Assembly: GCF_020026305.1 (NCBI RefSeq)
Contig: NZ_CP075691.1
Coordinates: 5,022,001 to 5,086,000 of the forward strand
DNA from: Streptomyces sp. 135
Lineage (GTDB): Bacteria > Actinomycetota > Actinomycetes > Streptomycetales > Streptomycetaceae
Direction: 5' to 3'
DNA length: 64,000 nucleotides
Part shown: piece after piece, positions 46,716 to 58,253 of the stretch
Numbering within the stretch: position 1 is the first letter of the stretch
How the letters are laid out: every line of letters starts with the position of its first letter
The notes under the pieces: model-generated
Seen by the model: only the letters and a program-made list of their open reading frames with translations
The model's database searches: none
Told to the model about the DNA's origin: nothing
Translations under genes and position numbers: made by a program

Positions 46716-47981
46716 TCAGACCGGAGCCGTCGGGTGTCCGATCAGCATCATCGGCGCCCCCGCCACCCGCGTCAGGAACACCGTCGCCGCGTTCTTGCCC
46801 CGGGGCTTCACCTTCCGCCGCAGTTCCTCCGGCTCCACCGCCGAGCCCCGCTTCTTCACCGTGAGGATCCCGACCTCCCGCTCCCGCAGCAGGGCCTTCA
46901 GCTTCTTCACGCCGAAGGGCAGCTGATCGGTGATCTCGTACGCGACGGCGTACGGCGTCGCGTGCAGCTCGTCGGAGGTGACGTACGCGATGGTCTCGTC
47001 GATCAGTCCGCCGGCGACCCGGGCCGCGACCTCGGCGACCAGATGCGCGCGGATGACGGCGCCGTCCGGCTCGTACAGGTACCGCCCCACGGGGCGCACC
47101 TCGGGGTCGGGCAGCATCGTGGCGAGCGGGCTCCGCAGGGAGGCGCCGCCGGGCAGCAGCGTCGCGCGGTGCGAGGCGGGGGAGTCCGTGCCGAACCACA
47201 GCACGGCCTCCTTCACGTCACCGCCGTCCGAGATCCACTCGGCCTCGGCCTCGGCGGGGACCGCCTCGTGCGGGATGCCGGGGGCGATCTTCAGCGCGGC
47301 GCGCGGGGCCTTGCGGGCCGCCTCGACCGCCCACGACAGCGGCGGGGAGTAGGACTCCGGGTCGAAGATGCGGCCCCGCCCCGAGGACCGCCGCGCCGGG
47401 TCGACGAACACCGCGTCGTACGCCGAGGTGTCCACGTCGGTGACGTCGGCCTCGCGCACCTCGATCAGGTCGGCGAGGCCGAGCGCTTCCGCGTTGGCCC
47501 GGGCGACCGCGCAGGTCAACGGGTCACGGTCGACGGCGAGTACGGAGATCCCGGCCCGCGCCAGGGCGATCGCGTCGCCGCCGATGCCGCAGCACAGGTC
47601 CGCGAGAGAGCGCACCCCGAGGGCCTTGAAACGCTCCGCGCGGTGCGTGGCGACGGAGGCGCGGGTGGACTGCTCGACCCCGTTCGGCGTGAAGAACATC
47701 CGGGCCGCGTCCTCGGCGCCGAACTTCGCCGCGGCCCGCGTGCGCAGCCGCGCCTGGGCGAGGGCGGCGGAGACCAGCGGCGCCGGGTAGGTACGGCGCA
47801 GCCGGGTGGCGGCGGCGAGCTCCTGCGCGGGTTCGACGTCTCGCACCTGGTCGAGCAGGGCCCGGCCCGTGCCGGTGCGCAGGGCGGCGAAGGCGGCGAG
47901 GGGATCGCCGAGGCCGGCGTCGCCGTCGGCGTGGTCGGCTGCGGGGCTGCTCGGCGTGTTCGGGGCGTTCACCTGCCCCAT
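46716..47981 (-). CDS. SAM-dependent methyltransferase with THUMP-like C-terminal domain
   Basis: 421 residues from the ATG giving MGQVNAPNTPSS (a start 84 bases earlier is possible). SAM motif I is LADLCCGIGGDAIALARAG, followed by VDRDPLTCAVARANAEALG and the catalytic-type VFVDPARR. The C-terminal segment (KAPRAALKIAPGIPHEAVP and later KVKPRGKNAATVFLTRV) fits the THUMP-like domain seen in actinobacterial relatives of RNA methyltransferases. RNA target unknown. Confidence 0.85.
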   Translation of the reverse strand: MGQVNAPNTPSSPAADHADGDAGLGDPLAAFAALRTGTGRALLDQVRDVEPAQELAAATRLRRTYPAPLVSAALAQARLRTRAAAKFGAEDAARMFFTPNGVEQSTRASVATHRAERFKALGVRSLADLCCGIGGDAIALARAGISVLAVDRDPLTCAVARANAEALGLADLIEVREADVTDVDTSAYDAVFVDPARRSSGRGRIFDPESYSPPLSWAVEAARKAPRAALKIAPGIPHEAVPAEAEAEWISDGGDVKEAVLWFGTDSPASHRATLLPGGASLRSPLATMLPDPEVRPVGRYLYEPDGAVIRAHLVAEVAARVAGGLIDETIAYVTSDELHATPYAVAYEITDQLPFGVKKLKALLREREVGILTVKKRGSAVEPEELRRKVKPRGKNAATVFLTRVAGAPMMLIGHPTAPV

Positions 47982-48063
47982 TGTGGGCCAGTCGGTGGAC
48001 GGTGTGCGGCGGGCGGCGGTGTCGGCCCCCCGGCCGGGCGGTGAACTGCGAGGATCCGGCGCC

Positions 48064-48990
48064 ATGCAACTCGTACGACAAAACGAAGAATGCGCCGTAA
48101 GACGGAAGAATCAGGCGCGTGCCGTGGTGGCCGCCCTGACCGTCGCGGCGATCGCCTCGGGCTGCGTCTCCGAGGGTGACTCCGATGCCGTGCGGCCCGC
48201 CCACGGCGTGCAGCCGCTCCAGGCACCGCCCGCCCGGGCCCTCGACTCCTACGCCCGCCAGCTCGGCGCCGCCCAGGCCGCGCGCGTCGCCGCCGCCAAG
48301 CGCTGGGGGCTGGCCAAGACACCGCTGACCGCGCCCGAGCCGCCCGCGACCAAGCCGCGGATCAAGGCCCGCAAGGGGTTCGAGGTCAGGGGCCAGGCGA
48401 AGCTGCCGCCGGTCTTCACGACGATCCCGACCAAGAAGAAGGTCGTCTTCCTGACCATCGACGACGGCGCCGAAAAGGACCGGGCGTTTCTGCGGATGAT
48501 GAGCGACCTGAAGATCCCGTACACCGCCTTCCTCAGCAACTACCTGGTCAAGGAGGACTACGGCTACTTCAGGAAGATGCAGGACCGCGGTGTCGCCCTG
48601 AACAACCACACCCTCAACCACCCGTACCTGCCCGGACTCTCGTACAAGCGGCAACGCCACGAGATCTGCGGCATGCAGAAGGTCATCGAGAAGCGCTACG
48701 GCAAGCGGCCCGAACTCTTCCGGCCGCCGTACGGCAACTACAACCGGGACACGCTGCGGGCCGCCAAGTCCTGCGGCATCAAGGCGGTGCCGCTGTGGAA
48801 CGCGGAGGCCTTCGCCAACCGCATGGACTACCGCGAGTGGGACCGTGACCTGCACCCCGGCGACATCATCCTCACCCACTTCCGAGGCCGCGATGACTGG
48901 AAGGGCACCATGCCCGACATGGTCCGCCGGGTCATGAAGACGGTCACGAGCAAGGGGTACGCGGTGGCCAGGCTGGAGGACTACCTGTGA
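48064..48990 (+). CDS. Polysaccharide deacetylase lipoprotein
   Basis: 308 residues. A lipoprotein signal ends in IASGC (cysteine near residue 34), so the enzyme is exported and lipid-anchored. The NodB domain has TIDDGAEKD, the metal-binding HTLNHP and RPPYGNYNRDT, with THFRG near the end. It probably removes acetyl groups from peptidoglycan or another surface glycan. GAGGA precedes the ATG; the stop overlaps the next start. Confidence 0.9.
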   Translation: MQLVRQNEECAVRRKNQARAVVAALTVAAIASGCVSEGDSDAVRPAHGVQPLQAPPARALDSYARQLGAAQAARVAAAKRWGLAKTPLTAPEPPATKPRIKARKGFEVRGQAKLPPVFTTIPTKKKVVFLTIDDGAEKDRAFLRMMSDLKIPYTAFLSNYLVKEDYGYFRKMQDRGVALNNHTLNHPYLPGLSYKRQRHEICGMQKVIEKRYGKRPELFRPPYGNYNRDTLRAAKSCGIKAVPLWNAEAFANRMDYREWDRDLHPGDIILTHFRGRDDWKGTMPDMVRRVMKTVTSKGYAVARLEDYL

Positions 48991-49292
48991 CCCGGCGGGC
49001 GCGGGCACACCGCCGCCTCCTCGCCGGGGCCGTGCTGTGCGGAGTACTCGCGCCCGCGCTGTTGACGTCCTGCGCGGAATCGGTGGACCCGATCGAGCGT
49101 CTCGGCAGAAAGGCGGCCGAGAAGATGCCGCGCAAGGAGAAGCCGGGGACGCCCGGCTGCCGGCAGGCCCCGGAGGCAGGGCAGTCGCGCGCCGCGGCAA
49201 CACCCACGGGGGAACTCGGGGCCCCGGAAACCCGTTGCCCGGGCAAGGCCAGTCCTGTGCCCGCCCGGCCGAGGAGCGCCGCGTCCCCGTGA
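48987..49292 (+). CDS. Small lipoprotein coupled to deacetylase
   Basis: 101 residues from a GTG overlapping the deacetylase stop (GTGA). MTRRARAHRRLLAGAVLCGV and the lipobox LLTSC make a clear lipoprotein signal. The mature part is short, basic and then low-complexity with two further cysteines. No family recognised; a partner for the deacetylase is an inference from coupling. Confidence 0.65.
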   Translation: MTRRARAHRRLLAGAVLCGVLAPALLTSCAESVDPIERLGRKAAEKMPRKEKPGTPGCRQAPEAGQSRAAATPTGELGAPETRCPGKASPVPARPRSAASP

Positions 49293-49308
49293 GGCCCGAC
49301 GCAGCCGG

Positions 49309-49335
49309 TTGGCACTCCGCTTGACCGAGTGCTAA
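49309..49335 (+). promoter_or_regulatory. CIRCE operator 1 (groES)
   Basis: TTGGCACTC-N9-GAGTGCTAA, one mismatch from the HrcA operator consensus. The spacer contains the -35 hexamer of the groES promoter, so HrcA bound here would block RNA polymerase. Confidence 0.92.
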
Positions 49336-49350
49336 TCGCCGTCCTAGTCT
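49321..49350 (+). promoter_or_regulatory. groES-groEL1 promoter
   Basis: TTGACC (49321-49326), 18-base spacer, TAGTCT (49345-49350). The -35 is inside CIRCE 1 and the predicted start is at the left edge of CIRCE 2, so both operators overlap the polymerase footprint. Confidence 0.85.
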
Positions 49351-49356
49351 CGCTTC

Positions 49357-49381
49357 TGGCACTCCCCGTTGGAGAGTGCCA
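49357..49381 (+). promoter_or_regulatory. CIRCE operator 2 (groES)
   Basis: TGGCACTC-N9-GAGTGCCA at about +1 to +25 of the groES transcript. It would act as a DNA operator and also lie at the mRNA 5' end as a hairpin. Confidence 0.88.
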
Positions 49382-49478
49382 ACAGCGACGGGCAGGTCCG
49401 GCACCCGCGACGACGGATCCACCTGGTCGCCACACTCAGACTTGACCCCGTGAGATCTCCGAAGGGGGAGACCGGATC

Positions 49479-49787
49479 GTGACGACCACCAGCTCCAAGG
49501 TTGCCATCAAGCCGCTTGAGGACCGCATCGTGGTCCAGCCGCTCGATGCCGAGCAGACCACGGCCTCCGGCCTGGTCATTCCGGACACCGCCAAGGAGAA
49601 GCCCCAGGAGGGCGTCGTCCTGGCCGTGGGCCCGGGCCGCTTCGAGAACGGCGAGCGCCTGCCGCTCGACGTGAAGACCGGCGACATCGTGCTGTACAGC
49701 AAGTACGGCGGCACCGAGGTGAAGTACAACGGCGAGGAGTACCTCGTCCTCTCGGCTCGCGACGTGCTCGCGATCGTCGAGAAGTAG
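49479..49787 (+). CDS. groES: Co-chaperonin GroES
   Basis: GroES, 102 residues, lid of the chaperonin. GTG start with AAGGGGGAG upstream; [20 protein letters not shown] and the C-terminal [16 protein letters not shown] are typical, with the mobile loop near [14 protein letters not shown]. Heat-shock control by HrcA is expected from the two CIRCE sites. Confidence 0.98.
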   Translation: MTTTSSKVAIKPLEDRIVVQPLDAEQTTASGLVIPDTAKEKPQEGVVLAVGPGRFENGERLPLDVKTGDIVLYSKYGGTEVKYNGEEYLVLSARDVLAIVEK

Positions 49788-49813
49788 TTCACCCGAAGCA
49801 GAAGCATTGCTTT

Positions 49814-49868
49814 CGAGCTGCGCCCCTGGTCACCCCGCTGATTGCCGGGCGGCGAGGGGCGCAGTTCG
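49814..49868 (+). other. Stem-loop between groES and groEL1
   Basis: A 13-bp stem with one G-U pair (49814-49826 with 49856-49868) and a 29-base loop. It could act as a partial terminator or RNA-processing site that makes groES mRNA more abundant than groEL1. Confidence 0.65.
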
Positions 49869-49894
49869 TTCACCCGAGTTTTCGAGAGGGCTGA

Positions 49895-51532
<1,638 letters not shown>

Positions 51533-51558
51533 CCGCTGCGCTCTGCCTGAACGGTGTA

Positions 51559-51598
51559 CCGAGGCCCGGCTCCCCCCTTGCGGGGAGCCGGGCCTCGG
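51559..51598 (+). terminator. Terminator after groEL1
   Basis: A 17-bp perfect stem (51559-51575 with 51582-51598) with a 6-base loop, 26 bases after the groEL1 stop. Confidence 0.92.
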
Positions 51599-51657
51599 CC
51601 CTTTCCGGGGGCGCGTCTGCCGGGTGGCTCTGCCTCTGCCGGGTGCAGGTCGTCTCT

Positions 51658-51694
51658 GGCTGGTCGCGCAGTTCCCCGCGCCCCTGACGGGGCG
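51658..51694 (+). repeat. Dispersed intergenic repeat, copy 3
   Basis: TCGCGCAGTTCCCCGCGCCC followed by CTGACGGGGCG, almost identical to the copy after rpoA. It lies between the groEL1 terminator and the 3' end of the minus-strand SDR gene. Confidence 0.75.
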
Positions 51695-51721
51695 TGGCCC
51701 CGGCCCCGCCCAGGGCCAGGG

Positions 51722-52495
51722 CTACTGGGGGCCGTACTTCCGTCCCGTACGCGACGTGACCCCGCCCAGCAGAGACCTGGGCGTCAGCTTGGCCACGCCC
51801 ATCAGGGCCTTGTACCGGGGGTCGGGGATCGAGACGACCTTGCCCCGGGCCAAGTCGGCCAGCGCCGCCGCGACCAGCTTGTCCGCGTCGAGCCACATCC
51901 AGTCGGGGATGTTGGACGTGCCCATGCCGGCACGCTCATGGAACTCCGTACGGACGAAGCCGGGGCACAGCGCCATCAGCCGCACCCCACTGCCCGCCAG
52001 ATCCTTCGCCGCGCCCTGCGTGAACTGCACGACCCACGCCTTCGAAGCGCCGTACGTGCCACGCGGCAGGAACGCCGCGACCGACGCGACGTTCACCACA
52101 CCGCCCCGGCCCCGCTCCCGCATCGATTCCACGGCCGCCGACGTCAGCCGCAGCACCGCCTCGCAGTGCACCTTGAGCATGGTCAGCTCGTCGGCCATGG
52201 GGACTTCCAGGTACCGGCCCTTGTTGCCGAAGCCCGCGTTGTTGATCAGCAGATCGACCGCGTCCCTGCGGTTCGAGAGCCGCTTCTCGACCGCTTCGAT
52301 GCCGTCGTCCGTCGAGAGGTCGGCGGTGAGCACCTCCGCCTCGATGCCGTGCCGGTCGTGCAGCTCGGTCGCCTGCTCCCGCAGCCGCTTGGTGTCGCGC
52401 GCCACCAGGACGAGGTTGTGGCCGTCACCGGCGAGGCGTCGCGCGAAGGCGGCGCCGATGCCGGCGGTTGATCCCGTAATCAGAGCCGTAGTCAT
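51722..52495 (-). CDS. Short-chain dehydrogenase/reductase
   Basis: 257 residues, classical SDR. Cofactor motif TGSTAGIGAAFARRL, NNAGFG, catalytic Ser in NVASVAAF and the YGASK Tyr-Lys pair. The Arg in VLVARDTKRLR after strand 2 suggests NADP(H). Substrate unknown. The next gene on the same strand starts upstream at 53231. Confidence 0.9.
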   Translation of the reverse strand: MTTALITGSTAGIGAAFARRLAGDGHNLVLVARDTKRLREQATELHDRHGIEAEVLTADLSTDDGIEAVEKRLSNRRDAVDLLINNAGFGNKGRYLEVPMADELTMLKVHCEAVLRLTSAAVESMRERGRGGVVNVASVAAFLPRGTYGASKAWVVQFTQGAAKDLAGSGVRLMALCPGFVRTEFHERAGMGTSNIPDWMWLDADKLVAAALADLARGKVVSIPDPRYKALMGVAKLTPRSLLGGVTSRTGRKYGPQ

Positions 52496-52553
52496 GGACC
52501 AAGGCTAGTGAGATCCGGTGACGGCCGTGCCGCGCGGACGTCAGGCCTCCGGA

Positions 52554-53231
52554 TCACGAGGCCCCCGCGCCGGAGCGCGCCGCGTATGTGCGCGCCCGCT
52601 CGGCCACCTCGGGGTGCAGCGCCTCGCCCGCGTCGAGCAGCCGCGGCAGCAGCGTGTTCTCCGTCATGACGGCGCGGAACTGGAGGGCGACGGTGACCTC
52701 GTGCGCCGGGCGGTGCAGGATCTCGACGGCGTCCCCGGCCTTGATCTCACCCGGCTCGATCACCCGGAAATAGGCGCCGGGAACGCCTTCCCGGGTGAAC
52801 CGCTTCACCCACCCCCGCTCGCCGAGATGGCCCTGGAACGTACGGCAGGGAATGCGGCCGCTCGTCACTTCGAGCACCAGACCGGAGCCGATCCGCCAGC
52901 GCTCGCCGATCTTCGCGCCGCTCACGTCGATCCCGGACGTCGTGAGGTTCTCGCCGAAGGAGCCGTCGGGCAGGGACCGCCCGAGCGTGCGCTCCCAGGC
53001 GTCGAGGTCCTCGCGGGCGTAGGCGTACACCGCCTGGTCGTCTCCGCCGTGGTGGCGCAGGTCGCTGACCGAGTCACCGGCCAGACCGCTGCCGGCGACG
53101 CCCTTGGGGCCCGGTGCGCTCACCTTGACCGGTCCTGCGGCCGGGCGCTTGGCGATGCCGGTGCGGCCCGAGGGGGCGTCGGTGTACGGGACGGCTTCGG
53201 AACGGCCCAGGTTCACAGACAGAAGCTTCAT
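52554..53231 (-). CDS. MOSC domain protein (YiiM-like)
   Basis: 225 residues from MKLLSVNLGRSEAVP; an in-frame start 66 bases earlier adds non-conserved residues. SDLRHHGGDDQAVYAYARED, DGSFGENLTTSGID and SGRIPCRTFQGHLG, the last with the sulfur-carrying Cys of MOSC domains. Likely a molybdenum-cofactor-dependent or sulfur-handling enzyme of the YiiM type, with unknown substrate. Divergent from the LysR gene 82 bases away. Confidence 0.88.
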   Translation of the reverse strand: MKLLSVNLGRSEAVPYTDAPSGRTGIAKRPAAGPVKVSAPGPKGVAGSGLAGDSVSDLRHHGGDDQAVYAYAREDLDAWERTLGRSLPDGSFGENLTTSGIDVSGAKIGERWRIGSGLVLEVTSGRIPCRTFQGHLGERGWVKRFTREGVPGAYFRVIEPGEIKAGDAVEILHRPAHEVTVALQFRAVMTENTLLPRLLDAGEALHPEVAERARTYAARSGAGAS

Positions 53232-53313
53232 GACGCGGCAGCGTAGGCGCAACGGCCTCAAAGGCGCGACCGAATATTTCGCTTCATGCCCAAGCATCGC
53301 TTATGCTCGGACC

Positions 53314-54243
53314 GTGATCGAGGCCCGTCATCTCCGTGTCCTGCGCGCCGTGGCCACCACCGGCTCCTTCTCGGCGGCGGCCCGCGAGCTCGGCTGCACC
53401 CAGCCCGCCGTGAGCCAGCAGATGAAGGCCCTCGAAGCCTCGACCGGGACGCCGCTGCTGATCCGCACCGGCCGTGAGATGCGCCTGACCCAGGCGGGCG
53501 AGGCCCTGGTCAGGCACGCCACGGGCATCCTCGCCGGGCTCACCGCCGCGGAGGAGGAGATCGCCGCCATCGCGGGCCTGCGCGCGGGCCGGGTCCGTCT
53601 CGTCTCCTTCCCCAGCGGCAGCTCGACGCTGGTGCCCGGCGCCCTCGCGGCGCTGCGCGCGGCACACCCCGGCACGCGCGTGTCCCTCGTGGAGGCCGAG
53701 CCGCCGCGCTCGGTGGAGATGCTGCGCGAGGGCGACTGCGACGTGGCGCTGGCCTTCCGGTACGAGGGGCGGCGTGAAGCGCCTCAGGGCAGGGGCGGTG
53801 GTGTGGCCGCCGCCGAGGAGTGGGACGACCTCGTCGTGCGCCCCCTGCTCGCGGACCGGCTCGTCGGGCTCGTACCCGAGGGGCACCGGCTCGCGGGGGC
53901 CGACGCGGTCACCATCGGGGAGTTCGCCGATGAGCCGTGGATCGCGGGCTGCCCGCGCTGCCGACGGCAGTTGGTGGAGGTCTGTGAGGGGGCCGGCTTC
54001 GTGCCCCGGATCGATTTCGCGACCGACGACTATCCGGCGGTGATCGGCCTGGTCGGCGCGGGCCTCGGGGTGGCCGTGCTGCCCGAGCTCGCGATCGAGT
54101 CGGTGCGCCCGAGGGGTGCCCGCACGGTGACGGTGGAGCCTGCCGTGCGGCGGGAGATCGTGGCGCTCACGCTGCCGGACCTGGCGCAGGTGCCGGCCGT
54201 CGCCGCCACGCTGGACCACCTCGCGCGGGCCGCGGCCCGCTGA
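53314..54243 (+). CDS. LysR-family transcriptional regulator
   Basis: 309 residues. N-terminal winged helix VIEARHLRVLRAVATTGSFS and CTQPAVSQQMKALE; C-terminal effector domain with RVRLVSFPSGSSTLVPGAL and GLVGAGLGVAVLPE. GTG start. TATGCT at 53302-53307 is only 6 bases upstream, so its mRNA may be leaderless. By position it may control the divergent MOSC gene. Confidence 0.9.
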   Translation: MIEARHLRVLRAVATTGSFSAAARELGCTQPAVSQQMKALEASTGTPLLIRTGREMRLTQAGEALVRHATGILAGLTAAEEEIAAIAGLRAGRVRLVSFPSGSSTLVPGALAALRAAHPGTRVSLVEAEPPRSVEMLREGDCDVALAFRYEGRREAPQGRGGGVAAAEEWDDLVVRPLLADRLVGLVPEGHRLAGADAVTIGEFADEPWIAGCPRCRRQLVEVCEGAGFVPRIDFATDDYPAVIGLVGAGLGVAVLPELAIESVRPRGARTVTVEPAVRREIVALTLPDLAQVPAVAATLDHLARAAAR

Positions 54244-54324
54244 GCGCGGCGCACCGAGGGGCCGTGAGGCTCCGAGGGGCCAGGCCCCACCGGGAAACCG
54301 GGCCCAATCCGAAGAAACGTTACT

Positions 54325-54654
54325 TCAGTGGTGGGACGGGGCTCTCCCCGGCGACGCGGTCGCCGTGACCAGGCGGTTGCGCGCCCGCCCCATGAGTTCC
54401 TCGCGCTCGTCCTCCGTCAGTCCGCCCCACACGCCGTACGGCTCGCGCACCGCGAGCGCGTGAGCGGCGCACTCCGCGCGTACCGGGCACCGCATGCAGA
54501 CCTCCTTGGCGGAGTTCTCTCGTGCGCTGCGCGCCGCGCCCCGCTCGCCCTCCGGGTGGAAGAAGAGCGAGCTGTCGACCCCGCGGCAGGCCGCGAGGAG
54601 CTGCCAGTCCCACAGATCTGCGTTCGGTCCGGGAAGGCGGGAGAAATCTGCCAT
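54325..54654 (-). CDS. whiD: WhiB-family iron-sulfur regulator WhiD
   Basis: 109 residues. Cysteines at 23, 53, 56 and 62 (CRGVD, VCMRC, AEC) are the four [4Fe-4S] ligands and GVWGG is the conserved turn. AAGGGGA is 6 bases before the ATG. In S. coelicolor WhiD is needed for late sporulation and binds the main sigma factor; it is the relative of mycobacterial WhiB3. Its position next to bldM and after groEL1 supports the name. Confidence 0.93.
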   Translation of the reverse strand: MADFSRLPGPNADLWDWQLLAACRGVDSSLFFHPEGERGAARSARENSAKEVCMRCPVRAECAAHALAVREPYGVWGGLTEDEREELMGRARNRLVTATASPGRAPSHH

Positions 54655-54730
54655 TGCTGGTCCCCTTGAAGCCGTTCTGACGCGGATAGGTGCCCACGAC
54701 CGTACATCTACTGTCTAAGGAGATGAAAAT

Positions 54731-54766
54731 ATGACTCATTGCGAATCTAGCCATAGACACCGGTAA
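54731..54766 (+). CDS. Possible 11-codon leader peptide
   Basis: ATG at 54731 with AAGGAG 8 bases upstream, encoding MTHCESSHRHR then TAA. It sits in an A+T-rich patch, unusual for this genome, in the 389-base whiD-bldM gap. No evidence of translation beyond the good ribosome site. If transcribed it would lie well upstream of the known-type bldM promoter. Confidence 0.3.
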   Translation: MTHCESSHRHR

Positions 54767-54792
54767 ATGGGAAGAAAAGCCGCTAAATGGGG
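54761..54792 (+). repeat. Direct repeats in A+T-rich whiD-bldM spacer
   Basis: CGGTAAATGGG (54761-54771) and CGCTAAATGGGG (54781-54792) are 20 bases apart start to start, about two helical turns. This suggests a binding site for a regulator acting on whiD or bldM. Confidence 0.4.
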
Positions 54793-54882
54793 CATAGCTT
54801 GTGATGAAACGTTGAGGGTCTCCCGCGCGCTCTGCTCCGTGTCCGGGCCCTCACGTAGAGTGCCGAAGATGACTGACAGCCC

Positions 54883-54910
54883 CGTAACTCTTTCGGGTGA
54901 CCGTCGTTGA
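54883..54910 (+). promoter_or_regulatory. Sigma BldN-type promoter of bldM
   Basis: CGTAAC (54883-54888), 16-base spacer, CGTTGA (54905-54910): an exact match to the promoter that sigma BldN uses at bldM in S. coelicolor. The resulting leader is about 125 bases. Confidence 0.88.
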
Positions 54911-55043
54911 GAGTGCGGAGGCGGTTGAAAGAACAAGCGCTCGGGCAGGTGTCCGAGAGCGTCAACCGCACAGGTGACGAATAAGTACCAGCCTGGAGGC
55001 TCAAGGTGACGCGCAGCAGCTGTGAGAGCCGCGGAGGACAGTC

Positions 55044-55655
55044 ATGACATCCGTCCTCGTCTGCGACGACTCCCCGCTTGCCCGAGAGGCGCTCCGCCGG
55101 GCGGTCGCGACCGTGCCCGGCGTCGAGCGCGTGACGACGGCGGCCAACGGCGAGGAAGTCCTCCGCCGCTGGGGCGCCGACCGCTCGGACCTGATTCTGA
55201 TGGACGTACGCATGCCTGGTCTGGGCGGCGTGGAGACCGTCCGGCGGCTGCTGTCCGCCGACCCCGGTGCGCGCATCATCATGCTCACCGTCGCCGAGGA
55301 CCTCGACGGGGTCGCGCTCGCGGTCGCCGCCGGTGCCCGCGGCTATCTGCACAAGGACGCCTCGCGCGCCGAACTGCGCGCGACGGTCACGCAGGCGCTC
55401 GCCGACCCGACGTGGCGGCTCGCCCCGCGCAGACTGCGCTCGGCCGAGATGGGCGCCGCGCCCACGCTGACCGCGCGCGAGATCCAGGTGCTCGAAGGCA
55501 TGAGCCACGGCCGGTCGAACGCGGAGATCGGGCGCGAGCTCTTCCTCTCCGAGGACACCGTGAAGACACACGCCAGGCGGCTCTTCAAGAAGCTCGGTGC
55601 CTCGGACCGGGCGCACGCGGTCGCGCTCGGTTTCCGCTGGGGTCTGGTCCGCTGA
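55044..55655 (+). CDS. bldM: Response regulator BldM
   Basis: BldM, 203 residues, developmental regulator required for aerial growth and sporulation; it acts as a homodimer and as a heterodimer with WhiI. Receiver domain with VLVCDDSPLAREAL and the Asp in LILMDVRMPG; NarL/FixJ-type DNA-binding domain LTAREIQVLEGMSHGRSNAE. It is an orphan without an adjacent kinase, and is reported to work without phosphorylation. GGAGG at 55033-55037. Confidence 0.96.
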   Translation: MTSVLVCDDSPLAREALRRAVATVPGVERVTTAANGEEVLRRWGADRSDLILMDVRMPGLGGVETVRRLLSADPGARIIMLTVAEDLDGVALAVAAGARGYLHKDASRAELRATVTQALADPTWRLAPRRLRSAEMGAAPTLTAREIQVLEGMSHGRSNAEIGRELFLSEDTVKTHARRLFKKLGASDRAHAVALGFRWGLVR

Positions 55656-55831
55656 GTGCGCCGCAGCGGGGGCGTGGCGCTCCCCGCCCGCCGCTCGGTG
55701 GGCGGGGCGACGGACGCCCGCTTTCGACCTTTTCGAGAGCGGTTGCCGTCGCTTCGCCGCCGATGCCGCATCCTTGAGGTGTGGAGTTCCTCGGGGACGA
55801 GTCGATCGAGCGGGAGGGGAGGGCGCAGGAG

Positions 55832-56497
55832 ATGAGTTCCGGCGCACCTGCTCATAACGCTTCAGTGCACAACTACGGACGCGGTGCCACGGATCAGTCG
55901 CCACCAAGGCACCATGGACCGATGCGCGATGACAAGACGACGGTGATCGGTGCCCTCGTCCTTCGCGCCGTTGAGGGCGACGAACAGGCCACGCACGACC
56001 TGCTGGCGCACGTGCACCCGCTGGCCCTGCGGTACTGCCGCACCCGGCTGTCCCGGCTGCCGGGTGACGCGCGCCACTTCGTGGAGGACCTGGCACAGGA
56101 GGTCTGCGTCGCGGTGCTCCTCGCGCTGCCGCGCTACAAGGACACCGGGCGGCCCTTCGAGGCGTTCGTCTTCGCGATCGCCGCGCACAAGGTGGCCGAT
56201 CTGCAGCGCGCGGCGATGCGCCATCCCGGATCCACCGCCGTGCCCTCCGACGAGATGCCCGAGCGGCCCGACGACTCGCTCGGCCCGGAGGAGCGCGCCC
56301 TGCTCAGCAGTGACGCGGAGTGGGCCAAGAAGCTCCTCGCCAACCTTCCGGAGAACCAGCGCGAGCTGTTGCTGCTCAGGATCGCCGTCGGGCTCACGGC
56401 CGAGGAGACCGGACAGATGCTGGGCATGTCGCCCGGCGCGGTGCGGGTGGCCCAGCACCGGGCGCTGAGCCGCCTGAGGGCGCTCGCCGAGCAGTAG
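55832..56497 (+). CDS. shbA: ECF sigma factor, probable ShbA (SigD relative)
   Basis: 221 residues from the ATG preceded by AGGGGAGGG at 8 bases; the conserved sigma core starts at [16 protein letters not shown], so a start at 55922 (191 residues) is also possible. Region 2 has [18 protein letters not shown] and region 4 [20 protein letters not shown]. No anti-sigma gene is adjacent. Its place before guaB matches mycobacterial sigD; ShbA of S. griseus controls hrdB. The symbol rests on recalled synteny. Confidence 0.85.
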   Translation: MSSGAPAHNASVHNYGRGATDQSPPRHHGPMRDDKTTVIGALVLRAVEGDEQATHDLLAHVHPLALRYCRTRLSRLPGDARHFVEDLAQEVCVAVLLALPRYKDTGRPFEAFVFAIAAHKVADLQRAAMRHPGSTAVPSDEMPERPDDSLGPEERALLSSDAEWAKKLLANLPENQRELLLLRIAVGLTAEETGQMLGMSPGAVRVAQHRALSRLRALAEQ

Positions 56498-56582
56498 GCA
56501 CCTGCCCGCGGGCAGACGTACGAACGTACAAAGAACGCCGATGATCTTGATCGTGGAATGAGACACCCTCCGTTCCCGTTAG

Positions 56583-58142
<1,560 letters not shown>

Positions 58143-58168
58143 TCTCCTGCGCTCCACGCGCGCGTGGA

Positions 58169-58197
58169 GGGGCGGTCCCGCTCACCGGGGCCGCCCC
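58169..58197 (+). terminator. Terminator after guaB
   Basis: A 12-bp stem with one G-U pair (58169-58180 with 58186-58197), 26 bases after the guaB stop. Just upstream is a perfect 18-base palindrome CTCCACGCGCGCGTGGAG at 58152-58169. Confidence 0.8.
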
Positions 58198-58253
58198 TTC
58201 CGTGTGTGTCGGGGATACTGGACAGGCAGACCAAGAGGGAAAGGCCCCACAAC

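Noticed and set aside
54764-54786. WhiG-type promoter (TAAA and GCCGCTAA) in the whiD-bldM gap
   Set aside because: The -10-like part is 7 of 8, but the spacing to TAAA is 11 bases, not about 15-16.
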